The notes beneath the pieces were generated by a model. It saw only the letters and a list, made by a program, of their open reading frames with translations. It was not told the origin of the DNA and searched no databases. Positions 1-9,305 of a stretch of 64,000 nucleotides of DNA are shown here, piece by piece (the stretch's first letter is position 1; each line of letters opens with the position of its first letter). Source of the stretch: JAVVTR01 sp036653535 (GTDB lineage Bacteria; Bacteroidota; Bacteroidia; Bacteroidales; P3); contig JAVVTR010000001.1 in assembly GCA_036653535.1 (NCBI GenBank), forward strand, positions 62,001 to 126,000, written 5' to 3'. The translations under genes were made by a program, and so were the position numbers.

Positions 1-515
1 TTCTCCATGTGTTCGTAATCGACACATATCTTACAAGCTCTCTTCCCTAGTATACGATTGGTAACTCCAGGAAAAGAATTTTGTTCTTGAATTAAACAAG
101 GAATACCCATTCTTTCCGCTAAAAACAAAGTAGGAGCACTGGCATATCCACCAACACCAACCACTACATCTGGTTTAAAATTCTTTAATATTTTATGGGT
201 TTGTATAAAACTCAACAAAAGTTTGTATGGAAGAGTAATATTACGCCACCATTTTTTACGGTTAAGTCCCACCACCTTAAGTCCTATAATTTTATAACCA
301 GCAGCAGGCACTTTCTCCATTTCCATACGTCCGTTGGCTCCAACAAACAAAATCTCTGCATCGGGCTTAAATTCTTTCACTGCATTAGCTATAGCTATAG
401 CAGGAAACACATGTCCACCTGTACCACCACCACTAATAATTAATTTAAATGGTTTGGCCACATTCATACTATCATCCATTTTTTTTGCCTCCATAGAATC
501 TTCCATCTTTTCCAT
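1..515 (-). CDS. murG: MurG, lipid II-forming GlcNAc transferase (N-terminal part, cut by window edge)
   Basis: Transfers GlcNAc from UDP-GlcNAc to undecaprenyl-PP-MurNAc-pentapeptide (lipid I) on the inner face of the membrane, making lipid II. The visible N-terminal part carries the glycine-rich ISGGGTGGHVFPA motif of the acceptor-binding Rossmann domain, then a PDVVVGVGGYAS-like segment and a QEQNSFPG segment, both typical of MurG. Reading stays open to base 1, so the C-terminal UDP-GlcNAc-binding domain lies outside. Five in-frame ATGs (515, 506, 494, 479, 467) make the start uncertain; 515 is chosen because it sits 13 nt behind the ftsW stop, but the conserved protein only begins near 467. 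It is the last cluster gene visible. Confidence 0.93.
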   Translation of the reverse strand, partial: MEKMEDSMEAKKMDDSMNVAKPFKLIISGGGTGGHVFPAIAIANAVKEFKPDAEILFVGANGRMEMEKVPAAGYKIIGLKVVGLNRKKWWRNITLPYKLLLSFIQTHKILKNFKPDVVVGVGGYASAPTLFLAERMGIPCLIQEQNSFPGVTNRILGKRACKICVDYEHME

Positions 516-528
516 AACCCAAGCTATT

Positions 529-1734
529 TTATTTATTTGCAGAAACAGCGGTTAATAATTTCCCGTCATCCTCTTGCAGACTATCTATATTTTTCCCCTC
601 TCCTTGCTTATCTACCGCTACGCTTACACTTAAAACTATCCCAACACCAAGAGCTGTAAACCACAGGGAGGTTCCTCCCATACTAAGAAAAGGTAAAGGC
701 TGCCCAGTAACAGGCAGTAAATTAACTGCTACCCCCATATTTATCATCGCTTGTAAAGTAAGTAAAAAGCAAATACCTATCACCAAAAAACAACCAAAAG
801 AACCCTCACACTTGCGAGCTATAATAATTCCACGCCTAAAAAGCCATAAATACAAAAACAAAACACATATTCCTCCTAATAATCCATATTCTTCTATAAT
901 AATGGCATATATATAATCGGAATATGGATGAGGGAGAAAATTTCTTTGAGTACTATTTCCTGGAAATTTTCCTATAATACCACCCCCTGCAACCGCAATT
1001 TTAGCCTGTGTTGCCTGATAATTCATCTCCGGATCTGCCGTTTTGAAATTTTCTATCCGATTTTTCCATGTAGCAAATCTACCTGGTAGTTTCGATTCTG
1101 GAATTAAATAAAAGGAAGCTACCAAAAAACCAACAGAAAGAAACCCCACTCCCATTAATCCCACCAAATACCTACTTCTTATTCCACCCACGACCATCAT
1201 CACCAAAGAGGTAATCATTAAAATAGCCGCCGTAGAAAGATTTTCCGGAAATATCAATAAACAAATTAAAAGAGGTGCATATACTATACTATAAAAAGTT
1301 CTATTTTCTTTTATATCTTTTTGATGTTTAGACAACTGTCTCGCTAAAAACATAACCAAAGCCAACTTGGCCAAGTCGGACGTTTGAAAAGAAAAACCAA
1401 TAATAGGAATAGTAATCCACCGGCTCGCATCATTTACCGACCCCATAAATAAAGTTACCACTAACAAAGGAATGGAAATAATAAACAAAAGTTGTGAAAT
1501 ACGGGAATAATAGGTGTATTTAACTCTATGAGCCATATACATTACGGCCCAACCACACATCAAAATCATGGCATGTTTCAAAACATAATAGCCAGTATGT
1601 CCTCCTTGATACCTATAGGCAAGTAAACCGGTAGAACTATACACGGCCAACACGGAAATAAAAGATAATATCAAGACTATATACCATATACCCTTATCTC
1701 CATGTAAATATTTAAAAATTCCCTTGCCTTCCAT
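529..1734 (-). CDS. ftsW: FtsW/RodA-family lipid II polymerase (SEDS protein)
   Basis: SEDS-family glycosyltransferase that polymerises lipid II at the septum together with its partner class B PBP (FtsI, encoded upstream in this cluster). The 401-residue protein is almost wholly membrane-spanning, with about ten hydrophobic segments. It carries family hallmarks such as FSFQTSDLAKLALVMFLAR near residues 114-132 and the C-terminal LLPVTGQPLPFLSMGGTS segment near 335-355. Length is normal. It lies 20 nt behind the truncated murD and 13 nt ahead of murG, consistent with one transcript. The position between murD and murG favours FtsW over RodA. Confidence 0.95.
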   Translation of the reverse strand: MEGKGIFKYLHGDKGIWYIVLILSFISVLAVYSSTGLLAYRYQGGHTGYYVLKHAMILMCGWAVMYMAHRVKYTYYSRISQLLFIISIPLLVVTLFMGSVNDASRWITIPIIGFSFQTSDLAKLALVMFLARQLSKHQKDIKENRTFYSIVYAPLLICLLIFPENLSTAAILMITSLVMMVVGGIRSRYLVGLMGVGFLSVGFLVASFYLIPESKLPGRFATWKNRIENFKTADPEMNYQATQAKIAVAGGGIIGKFPGNSTQRNFLPHPYSDYIYAIIIEEYGLLGGICVLFLYLWLFRRGIIIARKCEGSFGCFLVIGICFLLTLQAMINMGVAVNLLPVTGQPLPFLSMGGTSLWFTALGVGIVLSVSVAVDKQGEGKNIDSLQEDDGKLLTAVSANK

Positions 1735-1754
1735 TACCTTAGCATTCGTTTATC

Positions 1755-2303
1755 TTACAACTCATTTACTGCATTTTTAAACTGAACTCCTCTATCCTCG
1801 TAGCTTTCAAACAAATCAAAACTCGGACAAGCAGGAGAAAGCAGCACTGCATCTCCTTCTTGTGCAACAAGATAAGAAGATTCTACCGCCGAAAAGGCCG
1901 AAGCAGTCTCTATTATACTCAAACCTATACTACTATAAACTGTTTTTATAGGTTCATTATCTATACCCATACATATAATGACCTTTACTTTGTTTTTAAC
2001 CAAATTGTATAAGGCCTTAAAATCCGTATCTTTTGTTTGTCCTCCTACTATCCAAATAATAGGTTTTTTTATATTTTCTAAAGCATACCATGTAGAATTG
2101 ATATTACAGGCCATAGAATCATTAATATACTCCACCCCTCTAATTTTAGCAACAAATTCTAAACGATGTTCATTATTCTGAAAATCTTGAAATCTATCTT
2201 TTATTGCCTTTTTTCGCAGATCATAAAGTCGAGTTGCAACCGACTCCACCATAGAGCCATACTCTGTCGTTTTTCCTTGTTTTGCCAATATATCTATATT
2301 CAT
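1755..2303 (-). CDS. murD: MurD reduced to its C-terminal domain (truncated UDP-MurNAc-Ala:D-Glu ligase)
   Basis: The 182 residues align from memory only with the last ~40% of Bacteroidales MurD (usually about 440-450 aa). Recognisable pieces are NNEHRLEF (residues 43-50), VEYINDSMACNINSTWYAL (57-75), IWIVGG (83-88) and LLSPACPSFDLFESYEDRG (154-172). The Rossmann domain and the whole ATP-binding central domain (GTNGKTT, carbamylated Lys) are absent, and mraY ends only 11 nt upstream, so they are not encoded nearby in another frame. Retained motifs are eroded: the usual NDSKAT is NDSMAC, GGKDKGNDY is GGQTKDTDF, and GKHN is GKTT. The reading frame is intact, with an ATG that aligns with an inter-domain position. 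As it stands it cannot be a ligase; it is either a decaying remnant or a repurposed domain. Confidence 0.85.
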   Translation of the reverse strand: MNIDILAKQGKTTEYGSMVESVATRLYDLRKKAIKDRFQDFQNNEHRLEFVAKIRGVEYINDSMACNINSTWYALENIKKPIIWIVGGQTKDTDFKALYNLVKNKVKVIICMGIDNEPIKTVYSSIGLSIIETASAFSAVESSYLVAQEGDAVLLSPACPSFDLFESYEDRGVQFKNAVNEL

Positions 2304-2314
2304 AATTTCTATAT

Positions 2315-3568
2315 TTATCTAAGTTTAAGAGTCACTATGGTTATTACTGCTAAAATAATTCCTATAATAAAAAAGCGGAGCACTATCTTGGGTTCAGCAT
2401 AACCTAAGACTTGATAGTGGTGGTGTAATGGAGACATTTTAAAAATACGACGCCCTTCTCCATAACGATATTTGCTGTATTTAAAATAGCTCACTTGAAG
2501 AATAACAGAAAGGCTTTCTAGTAAAAATATTCCACATAAAATAGGTAGCAATAATTCTTTACGAATAAGGATAGCAAACACAGCAATAATACCTCCCAAG
2601 GTTAAGCTGCCAGTATCTCCCATAAAAACTTGTGCCGGATAGGCATTATACCATAAAAATCCTATAGTAGACCCCACAAAAGCCGCAATGAATATGGCTA
2701 ATTCCCCGGCATTAGGGATATACATAATATTTAAATAATCTGCAAAAATTACGTTACCAGAAACCCACGCTAAAACACCTAAGGTAGCACCAATAATCGC
2801 AGAAGTTCCTGTCGCTAACCCATCTATGCCATCGGTAAGATTAGCCCCATTCGAAACAGCAGTAACGATGATAATAACCAAAAGAACAAAGACTATCCAC
2901 GCATATTGGGCCCAATTTTGGTTAAGACTCGTTAAAAAAGCACTATAATCCAATTCGTTATTTTTAACAAAGGGAATAGTGGTAATCATCGTTTTTTCCG
3001 TATTTTTTTCAAATAAAGTTTTTGCTTTGGCATATTCTCCATCATTAAACAAATTATGCTTCTCTACATAATCTGTATTCATTTGCTTTTGAGAAACCAC
3101 TATATCGGGATGGTAGCACATGGTTAATCCTACGATCAAACCAAGTCCTATCTGTCCTAAAATTTTAAATTTACCTGCAAGTCCATGTTTATCATGCCGA
3201 AACACTTTGATATAATCATCCAAAAACCCTATAGCTCCTAACCAAAGCGTGGTAAAAATCATCAATAAAATATATACGTTATTAAGTTTGGCCAAAAGGA
3301 GAACCGGAATTAAAATAGCCGCAATAATAATAAGCCCTCCCATAGTAGGAGTGCCTTTTTTTTCCATCTGCCCTTGAAGACCGAGATCTCTAATACTTTC
3401 CCCTATCTGCTTTTTACGTAAAAAACGAATCAAATACTTCCCCCATACCATGGAAATAAGCAATGATAAAACCACCGCTAAAGCCGCACGAAAAGACAGG
3501 TATTGAAATACTCCTGTTCCAGGAATATCTAAGCCTTTATCTAAATATCTGAATAAATAATACAACAT
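2315..3568 (-). CDS. mraY: MraY, phospho-MurNAc-pentapeptide translocase
   Basis: Integral-membrane enzyme that attaches phospho-MurNAc-pentapeptide to undecaprenyl phosphate, giving lipid I. At 417 residues it has the usual multi-span topology. Family motifs are present: KKGTPTMGGL near residue 70, GFLDDYIKV near 114-122, NGANLTDGIDGLA near 241-253, MGDTGSLTLGG near 319-329 and the MSPLHHHYQ signature near 380. A hydrophilic insertion of about 60 residues around 165-225 is typical of Bacteroidota MraY. It is separated from murE by 94 nt, the largest gap in the cluster apart from ftsL-ftsI, and from truncated murD by 11 nt. Confidence 0.97.
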   Translation of the reverse strand: MLYYLFRYLDKGLDIPGTGVFQYLSFRAALAVVLSLLISMVWGKYLIRFLRKKQIGESIRDLGLQGQMEKKGTPTMGGLIIIAAILIPVLLLAKLNNVYILLMIFTTLWLGAIGFLDDYIKVFRHDKHGLAGKFKILGQIGLGLIVGLTMCYHPDIVVSQKQMNTDYVEKHNLFNDGEYAKAKTLFEKNTEKTMITTIPFVKNNELDYSAFLTSLNQNWAQYAWIVFVLLVIIIVTAVSNGANLTDGIDGLATGTSAIIGATLGVLAWVSGNVIFADYLNIMYIPNAGELAIFIAAFVGSTIGFLWYNAYPAQVFMGDTGSLTLGGIIAVFAILIRKELLLPILCGIFLLESLSVILQVSYFKYSKYRYGEGRRIFKMSPLHHHYQVLGYAEPKIVLRFFIIGIILAVITIVTLKLR

Positions 3569-3662
3569 AATTATTTGTTTTATAAACTCTTTTCAATTCT
3601 CTTGTATGATATTTTCCTATAATATACGTTGGTGTAAAACCGAGCATTTCTCCCCATAGTAG

Positions 3663-5123
3663 TTAATCTATGTATTTGGTTATAACTTCTCTATCATCAA
3701 AATGATGTTTCACTCCTTGTATCTCCTGATAGGTTTCATGCCCTTTCCCTGCTACTAAAATTATATCGTCTTTCCCTGCCATAAAACAAGCGGCTTTAAT
3801 GGCTTCTTCTCGATTTAATATTTGTATCACTTTCTTACGATTCCTTTTATCTATTCCTTGATCCATTTGGTTTAAAATTTCTTGAGGATCTTCCATGCGC
3901 GGATTATCACTCGTTAATATGACCTTATCGGCATATTTTGCAGCAATTTCAGCCATAATAGGCCGTTTACCTGTATCTCTATTGCCTCCTGCTCCTACCA
4001 CACAAATCAATATTTGCTCTATAGAACGAATTTCATTAATCGTAGTAAGTACGTTTTGTAAAGCATCCGGAGTATGCGCATAATCCACAATAGCGGTTTT
4101 ATCGTTGTGCTTCGATTTTAAAATCTGAAATCTACCTGAGGCTGCTTGTAATTGACTCAGAGCACAAAGCACCTCTATTTTATCTTTGCCCAACAAACAC
4201 GCTACCGCATAGATAGCCGTAAGGTTATAAGCATTGAAACGCCCAACTAAGGAAGTAAATACTTCCTTATGATCCATCTCCAAAAGAAGGCCGCTAAAAG
4301 CATCTTCTAAAACTTTGCATTTAAAATCGGCAAGAGTTCTTAAAGAATAGGTGTATTTATGAGCACGGGTATTTTGTATCATAACCGCTCCGTTTTTATC
4401 ATCTATATTGGTAAGAGCAAAGGCGTTGGCAGGCAAATTGTCGAAAAATTGTTTTTTAGCTTTTATATACGCTTCAAAGGTCTTGTGGTAATCGAGATGA
4501 TCTCTGGTTATATTACTAAAAATCGCACCTACAAAATTTAATCCCGCAATACGATTTTGTACGACCGCATGTGAACTCACTTCCATAAAAACATAAGAGC
4601 AACCTTTTTCTACCATCATAGACAAAAGCCTATTTATTTCAATAGCATCTCCAGTAGTATGAGAACTTACTACGACTTCGTCTTCTATTCGATTTTCTAT
4701 GGTAGACAATAAACCTACTTTATATCCCAAAATGCGGAAAAGTCTATAGAGCAAAGTAACCGTAGTGGTTTTTCCATTCGTACCTGTAATACCTATTAAT
4801 GATAATTTTGAAGAAGGATTTTCGTAAAAAGCGGAAGCCATAAAACCCATAGCAATAGAAGTGTCTTTTACTTGTATATAGGTTACATGCTTATCTATGT
4901 GTAAAGGTAATTGCTGACACACTACTGCAACAGCACCATTTTCTACTGCTTTCTGAATAAAAGCATGCCCATCCTGTTCGGTTCCCACTAAGGCAAAAAA
5001 CACAGAGTTTTTTTCTACATGGCGAGAATCAAAACAAAGACCATCAATAGAAATATGGATTTCCCCGTGCAAGGAAATTACATTAGATACCTCCAATAAT
5101 AAATTACTTAATTTCTTTTCCAC
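3663..5123 (-). CDS. murE: MurE, UDP-MurNAc-tripeptide synthetase
   Basis: ATP-dependent Mur ligase that adds the third amino acid to UDP-MurNAc-L-Ala-D-Glu in the cytoplasm. The 486 residues contain the complete three-domain layout: N-terminal UDP-binding domain, central ATPase with GITGTNGKTTT (residues 111-121) and a YIKAKKQFF segment near 219-227 that carries the lysine usually carbamylated, and a C-terminal domain with TSDNPRMEDP (404-413). DNPR is the motif associated with meso-diaminopimelate as substrate. Its substrate is the MurD product, so intact MurE beside a gutted murD suggests MurD activity must come from elsewhere. It is 12 nt behind ftsI. Confidence 0.96.
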   Translation of the reverse strand: MEKKLSNLLLEVSNVISLHGEIHISIDGLCFDSRHVEKNSVFFALVGTEQDGHAFIQKAVENGAVAVVCQQLPLHIDKHVTYIQVKDTSIAMGFMASAFYENPSSKLSLIGITGTNGKTTTVTLLYRLFRILGYKVGLLSTIENRIEDEVVVSSHTTGDAIEINRLLSMMVEKGCSYVFMEVSSHAVVQNRIAGLNFVGAIFSNITRDHLDYHKTFEAYIKAKKQFFDNLPANAFALTNIDDKNGAVMIQNTRAHKYTYSLRTLADFKCKVLEDAFSGLLLEMDHKEVFTSLVGRFNAYNLTAIYAVACLLGKDKIEVLCALSQLQAASGRFQILKSKHNDKTAIVDYAHTPDALQNVLTTINEIRSIEQILICVVGAGGNRDTGKRPIMAEIAAKYADKVILTSDNPRMEDPQEILNQMDQGIDKRNRKKVIQILNREEAIKAACFMAGKDDIILVAGKGHETYQEIQGVKHHFDDREVITKYID

Positions 5124-5135
5124 TTTCCATAAATT

Positions 5136-7268
5136 TTAAGCCAATTCTAAAATTACAGTTTGCCCGTGTACACAAGGGGTTCCAACTGGAACCGACTGTT
5201 TTTTTACCATTCCTCGACCATAAATTTGAACTTTAAGTCCATATTTTTCTAAAATAAACACCGCATCTCTAAGACCCAATCCACAAACATTTGGCATTTG
5301 ATCTTTAACCAAACTAATAGTTTGAAATTCTTCCCTCTCTTCTTTAGCCGATTCTCTCCCCGATAAACGTACAAAAGCAGTTGGTTCTACTTGCGCATCT
5401 ACCAATTGGAAAGCCCTATATATTTTTTGAATATCCCTTCCGTATCCGGCTGCCAACAAAGGCGTTTTTTGAATGCTATCGCCTAGTATCTCCACGTTTT
5501 TTCCTTTATAATTTTGCAATAAAGTAGCATAAACCTTATCTCCTATTTCCTTAAACACAGGGGCTGCAACCTCCCCTCCATAACGCCGATTTTTTTGAGG
5601 ATTTGTAATCATTACTATACAGGAATACTTAGGATCATCTGCCGGAAAATAACCTACGAAAGAAGCCCTATAACTCATTTTCTGCACTCCTCTATTAGCA
5701 TAATTAATTTGAGCGGTTCCTGTTTTCCCAGCCACTTTATAAGGAGAATGAGACAACGAGCGTGCAGTTCCTTTTTCTACAACTCCTTCTAATAAACCTT
5801 TTACTTTATTTAAAGTGGAACGACTACATATATGATCTTTTAATACCACTGGCTGAAATTCTCTTACCACTTTGTCTCCTTGCTTAATTTCTTTTACAAA
5901 TTGAGGTTTCATCAATTTTCCATCATTAGCCACCGCATTATACAAGGAAAGTATTTGCAATGGAGTAAGTCTTAATTCGTATCCTATAGACATCCACGGC
6001 AAAGAAATTTTCGACCATGTTTTGCTGGATGTGCTTTTTATATAAGGTGCTCCCTCGCCAGCAATCTCCAAACCCAATTTTGTATTCAATCCCATTTTAT
6101 AGAGATAATCCACGAATTTTTGAGGATCGGAATGAAAAGACTCATAGACCAAATAAGAAATTCCGACATTAGAAGATTTTTCAAAAGCCGATTTCAAACT
6201 AATTTGGCCATAACCTCCTCTATGAGAATCCACCATTTTCCGATTTGAAAACTCCATAACTCCCGTAGGCACCATAGTGGAAGTATCGTAACGACCATCT
6301 TCTAATATGGCAATTACAGAAGCAAGTTTAAAAGTGGAACCAGGTTCTACACTTTCGCCTATGGCATAATTCATACTTTCGTCATAAGTCCCATCGGCTT
6401 GTTTCATCAAATTGGCAATCGCCGTTATTCTTCCTGTAGACACTTCCATAAGAATAGCGCAACCATGCTGAGCTTCATTTTCTTCCATACAACGCCTCAA
6501 TGCCGCTTGGGCTACATCTTGTATCCGAACATGGATGGTACTTATAATATCTCTCCCGTTTTCCGGCTCTATCTCATCATGGCTATAAATAGGCCTCCAT
6601 ACTCCATTAGCCACCCTTTGCGTTAAACGTTTCCCGCTTATACCGGCCAATTCTGTATTATAAGAACGCTCTAAACCTACCCCAAATTGAGTTTCCATAT
6701 TATAATAACCTATCGTTCGAGCAGCCAATACTCCATTAGGACGACTTCTTTGCTCCTTTTCTTCCACCACAAAACCACCCTTAAATTGCCCTTTTTTAAA
6801 CAAAGGGAATGTCTTCATGCGTTTTAATTGTGCATAGGTCAAATCCTTTTTAATCAAAAGATTTCTCTTGTTTTTTAATCGGGACTGAACCAAAATTTTA
6901 CGGAATGCAGCACTACTCATTTCTGGATACATGGCATGAAGACTATCACAAAGAGGACGTAAATATTTTCTAAAAGTATCGGCTACAACCACACTTTTAT
7001 GTAAATCCATACGGGCTGTAAATACAGGAACAGAGGCAGCTAACAGCACATTGTCCGTGGAGTAAATATTCCCTCTTACGGCTTGAATTTGCTCGTATCT
7101 TAAACTTTGTTGGTGTGAAATTTTAAGCAAATCTTCCCCTTCTACGAAAATAATTACTAAGGTCCTTATCACAATAGCAGCAGCAAAAACAAGCATAAGC
7201 GTATATATTAAATATACCTTCCACCATGTTTCATTTTTTTTCGCTTCAGATCCGGTACCTTTTTCCAT
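5136..7268 (-). CDS. ftsI: FtsI/PBP3-type transpeptidase with PASTA domain
   Basis: Septal class B penicillin-binding protein that cross-links peptidoglycan in the periplasm. The 710 residues start with a cytoplasmic tail and one membrane segment (about 19-43), then the dimerisation domain and the transpeptidase domain. The catalytic motifs are complete: STFK (311-314, nucleophile Ser311), SSN (365-367) and KTG (515-517). The last ~55 residues (MPNVCGLGLRDAV onward) form a single PASTA domain, a usual feature of Bacteroidota division PBPs. It lies between ftsL and murE, as expected for the division-specific enzyme. Confidence 0.95.
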   Translation of the reverse strand: MEKGTGSEAKKNETWWKVYLIYTLMLVFAAAIVIRTLVIIFVEGEDLLKISHQQSLRYEQIQAVRGNIYSTDNVLLAASVPVFTARMDLHKSVVVADTFRKYLRPLCDSLHAMYPEMSSAAFRKILVQSRLKNKRNLLIKKDLTYAQLKRMKTFPLFKKGQFKGGFVVEEKEQRSRPNGVLAARTIGYYNMETQFGVGLERSYNTELAGISGKRLTQRVANGVWRPIYSHDEIEPENGRDIISTIHVRIQDVAQAALRRCMEENEAQHGCAILMEVSTGRITAIANLMKQADGTYDESMNYAIGESVEPGSTFKLASVIAILEDGRYDTSTMVPTGVMEFSNRKMVDSHRGGYGQISLKSAFEKSSNVGISYLVYESFHSDPQKFVDYLYKMGLNTKLGLEIAGEGAPYIKSTSSKTWSKISLPWMSIGYELRLTPLQILSLYNAVANDGKLMKPQFVKEIKQGDKVVREFQPVVLKDHICSRSTLNKVKGLLEGVVEKGTARSLSHSPYKVAGKTGTAQINYANRGVQKMSYRASFVGYFPADDPKYSCIVMITNPQKNRRYGGEVAAPVFKEIGDKVYATLLQNYKGKNVEILGDSIQKTPLLAAGYGRDIQKIYRAFQLVDAQVEPTAFVRLSGRESAKEEREEFQTISLVKDQMPNVCGLGLRDAVFILEKYGLKVQIYGRGMVKKQSVPVGTPCVHGQTVILELA

Positions 7269-7382
7269 TTCAATCTATCTATCCTATTTCAAAACCATGT
7301 ATTTGTTATTTTGGAAACTACGAAGTTGCGTATGGAACAGAACAGAGGTAGAAAACGGCACGCAATTAACAAGTTCTCCATT

Positions 7383-7871
7383 TTATTTTCCCTTATATAT
7401 TATCTTAATAGGTGGAACCACGGACTCCTTAATGCCGGTACTATCCAACCTTTTTGCTATAGACGACTGACGAGCCAACAACATTCGTTCTGCCTTGGTA
7501 GATATTTGACTAAACCTAAGTTCTTTCAACTCTCTCTTTATTTGTGTTGTTTCCCTAACCATAGTTTCTGAAAAATAATTATTGGCTATTAGCAATAGAC
7601 ACAAAACAAAACAAAAAAAGATCAACTTCCAATGCGTTTGCAGACTGTCTTTTAATACGATAGAACCATCCATCACCCCTTTCATCCGTTGCTTTACTAA
7701 AACAGCGGTTGTTTTCTTGTTTTCTATCTGTACTGTCTTTTTTGTCTTTTCTATTTGTATGTCATGCTCTTTTAGGGCATCCATTCCCATATCTATATCT
7801 TCCAAGGAAGAAGCTTCTCTCTCTTCTATCTCTACCTGTCTATCTTTCGGCCTAAGTTTGTTCTTTGCCAT
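7383..7871 (-). CDS. ftsL: FtsL-like single-span division protein
   Basis: The 162-residue protein has a charged cytoplasmic N-terminus of about 80 residues (rich in Glu/Lys/Asp), one strong membrane segment (LIFFCFVLCLLLIANNYF, about 88-105) and a short periplasmic part beginning with a helical stretch (residues 109-145) that could form a coiled coil. Sequence conservation in this family is very low; the call rests on topology and on its position between rsmH and ftsI, where Bacteroidota encode the FtsL equivalent. FtsL bridges FtsQ/FtsB and the FtsWI synthase. Its start codon is 2 nt behind the rsmH stop, suggesting translational coupling. Confidence 0.8.
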   Translation of the reverse strand: MAKNKLRPKDRQVEIEEREASSLEDIDMGMDALKEHDIQIEKTKKTVQIENKKTTAVLVKQRMKGVMDGSIVLKDSLQTHWKLIFFCFVLCLLLIANNYFSETMVRETTQIKRELKELRFSQISTKAERMLLARQSSIAKRLDSTGIKESVVPPIKIIYKGK

Positions 7872-7873
7872 GG

Positions 7874-8800
7874 TTATTTTTTTTCAGCAATTCTCAATTT
7901 AGCACTGCGAGAACGTGGGTTTTTCTGCAATTCGTCTGAAGTCGGTAAAATCACTTTTCGGTTCACCAAAACGAAAGGCGAAAGATTATTTCCATAAAAA
8001 TCTTTCTCTATTTCTCCGCTCATATTCCCCGACCTCATAAAATTCTTTACCAATCTATCTTCTAAAGAATGATAAGACATCACCACCAAACGTCCACCCG
8101 GTTTCAGCATTTCTAAACTTTGGCGCAACATATCCTCCAACATTTTCATCTCTTGGTTCACCTCTATACGCAAAGCCTGAAAAGCCATGGCTAAAAATTT
8201 ATTCTCCTTCCCTTTTTTCGCAAAACGAAGAAAAAAAGCAACTCCTTCATCCGTATATTCAAATTCTTTAACCTTTCTAAAGGATACCACATCCCGAGCC
8301 ACTCTACGTGCTTCAAAAATCTCTCCATATTTAAAGAAAACTTCCGATAGAGCCTCTTCTTCGTAAGTATTTAAAACATCCGCCGCCGTAAGGCTTTGCC
8401 GCCTATCCATACGCATATCCAAAGGACCTCTACTCCTTGTAGAAAACCCACGTTCGGCCACATCAAACTGATGAGAAGAAACTCCTAAATCGGCCAAAAG
8501 ACCGTCAATAGAAGTAACTCCATTTATTCTTAAATAGTTTTTTAAATACTTGAAATTTTGATCTATTAAGGTGAAACGATTTCCAGCCTCTTGAAAGATT
8601 TTTTTTTGTGACCCTTCTTGCAAAGCATCTTGATCTTGATCGAATGCAAGCAAACGCCCATTCTCTTTTAAACGTTCTAAAATAGCTTTAGAATGGCCTC
8701 CCCCTCCAAAAGTAACATCCACGTAAATTCCATTCGGAGAAATATTTAATCCCTCTATAGACTCTGTCAACATTACCGAATCGTGATAGACTTCTTCCAT
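7874..8800 (-). CDS. rsmH: RsmH (MraW), 16S rRNA m4C1402 methyltransferase
   Basis: SAM-dependent enzyme that N4-methylates C1402 in the decoding centre of 16S rRNA. The 308-residue protein begins with the family signature HDSVMLTESIEGL, then the SAM-binding motif VDVTFGGGGHSKAIL (about 28-42) and GLLADLGVSSHQFD (about 102-115). The C-terminal part has RLVVMSYHSLEDRLVK and ends in RNPRSRSAKLR-like residues, all diagnostic. It follows mraZ by 9 nt, the canonical order. Confidence 0.97.
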   Translation of the reverse strand: MEEVYHDSVMLTESIEGLNISPNGIYVDVTFGGGGHSKAILERLKENGRLLAFDQDQDALQEGSQKKIFQEAGNRFTLIDQNFKYLKNYLRINGVTSIDGLLADLGVSSHQFDVAERGFSTRSRGPLDMRMDRRQSLTAADVLNTYEEEALSEVFFKYGEIFEARRVARDVVSFRKVKEFEYTDEGVAFFLRFAKKGKENKFLAMAFQALRIEVNQEMKMLEDMLRQSLEMLKPGGRLVVMSYHSLEDRLVKNFMRSGNMSGEIEKDFYGNNLSPFVLVNRKVILPTSDELQKNPRSRSAKLRIAEKK

Positions 8801-8809
8801 TCTACCCTC

Positions 8810-9280
8810 CTAATTTTCCGAAATATCTTCTGTACTTATCTGCCCTAATCTTTGTGCAGCCATCTCTGCAAAATCAATTTGCTGTTCGTTCATTTTGTTG
8901 TAAACAGCCACATCCCAAATCTCAATAATATTTATCTTGGAAATAAGTACGATTTCCTTGCCTATATGCTTGGATTTCTTTTGATCGGATGGGATCAACA
9001 TTCTATCATTCCCATCCAATTCTACCGGATTTCCTTCCGATAATTTTCGAATAAGCAGCCTATCGTTTTTATTATAAGGATTTAATTTGGCAACTTTATT
9101 GGCTATTTCTGCCTCAAATTCTAAGCGGGGATATAATTCCAAACAGTCGTCAAAAATACTTTCACGAATAACAAAGCCTGTCTCTATCACCGATGCTAAT
9201 AATTTTTTTAACGCCGATGGAAACTTAAATCGTCCCGCAGGATCAACTTTACAATATTCTTTACCAACTAAAATGGCCAT
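8810..9280 (-). CDS. mraZ: MraZ, transcriptional regulator of the division/cell-wall cluster
   Basis: AbrB-fold DNA-binding protein that binds repeats upstream of its own gene and represses the cluster in other bacteria. The 156 residues contain the two tandem SpoVT/AbrB-like halves: one with DPAGRFKFPSALKKLL (about 14-29) and one with ELDGNDRMLIPSDQKK (about 87-102). Length matches the family. It is the first gene of the cluster and lies just downstream of a phased series of TGGGA-like boxes, consistent with autoregulation. Confidence 0.95.
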   Translation of the reverse strand: MAILVGKEYCKVDPAGRFKFPSALKKLLASVIETGFVIRESIFDDCLELYPRLEFEAEIANKVAKLNPYNKNDRLLIRKLSEGNPVELDGNDRMLIPSDQKKSKHIGKEIVLISKINIIEIWDVAVYNKMNEQQIDFAEMAAQRLGQISTEDISEN

Positions 9281-9305
9281 GATATCCCTGTTTTCAAAAA
9301 CGATG

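Noticed and set aside
2166..2402. Plus-strand frame across the mraY/murD junction
   Set aside because: Antisense to two recognised genes; does not restore the missing MurD domains.
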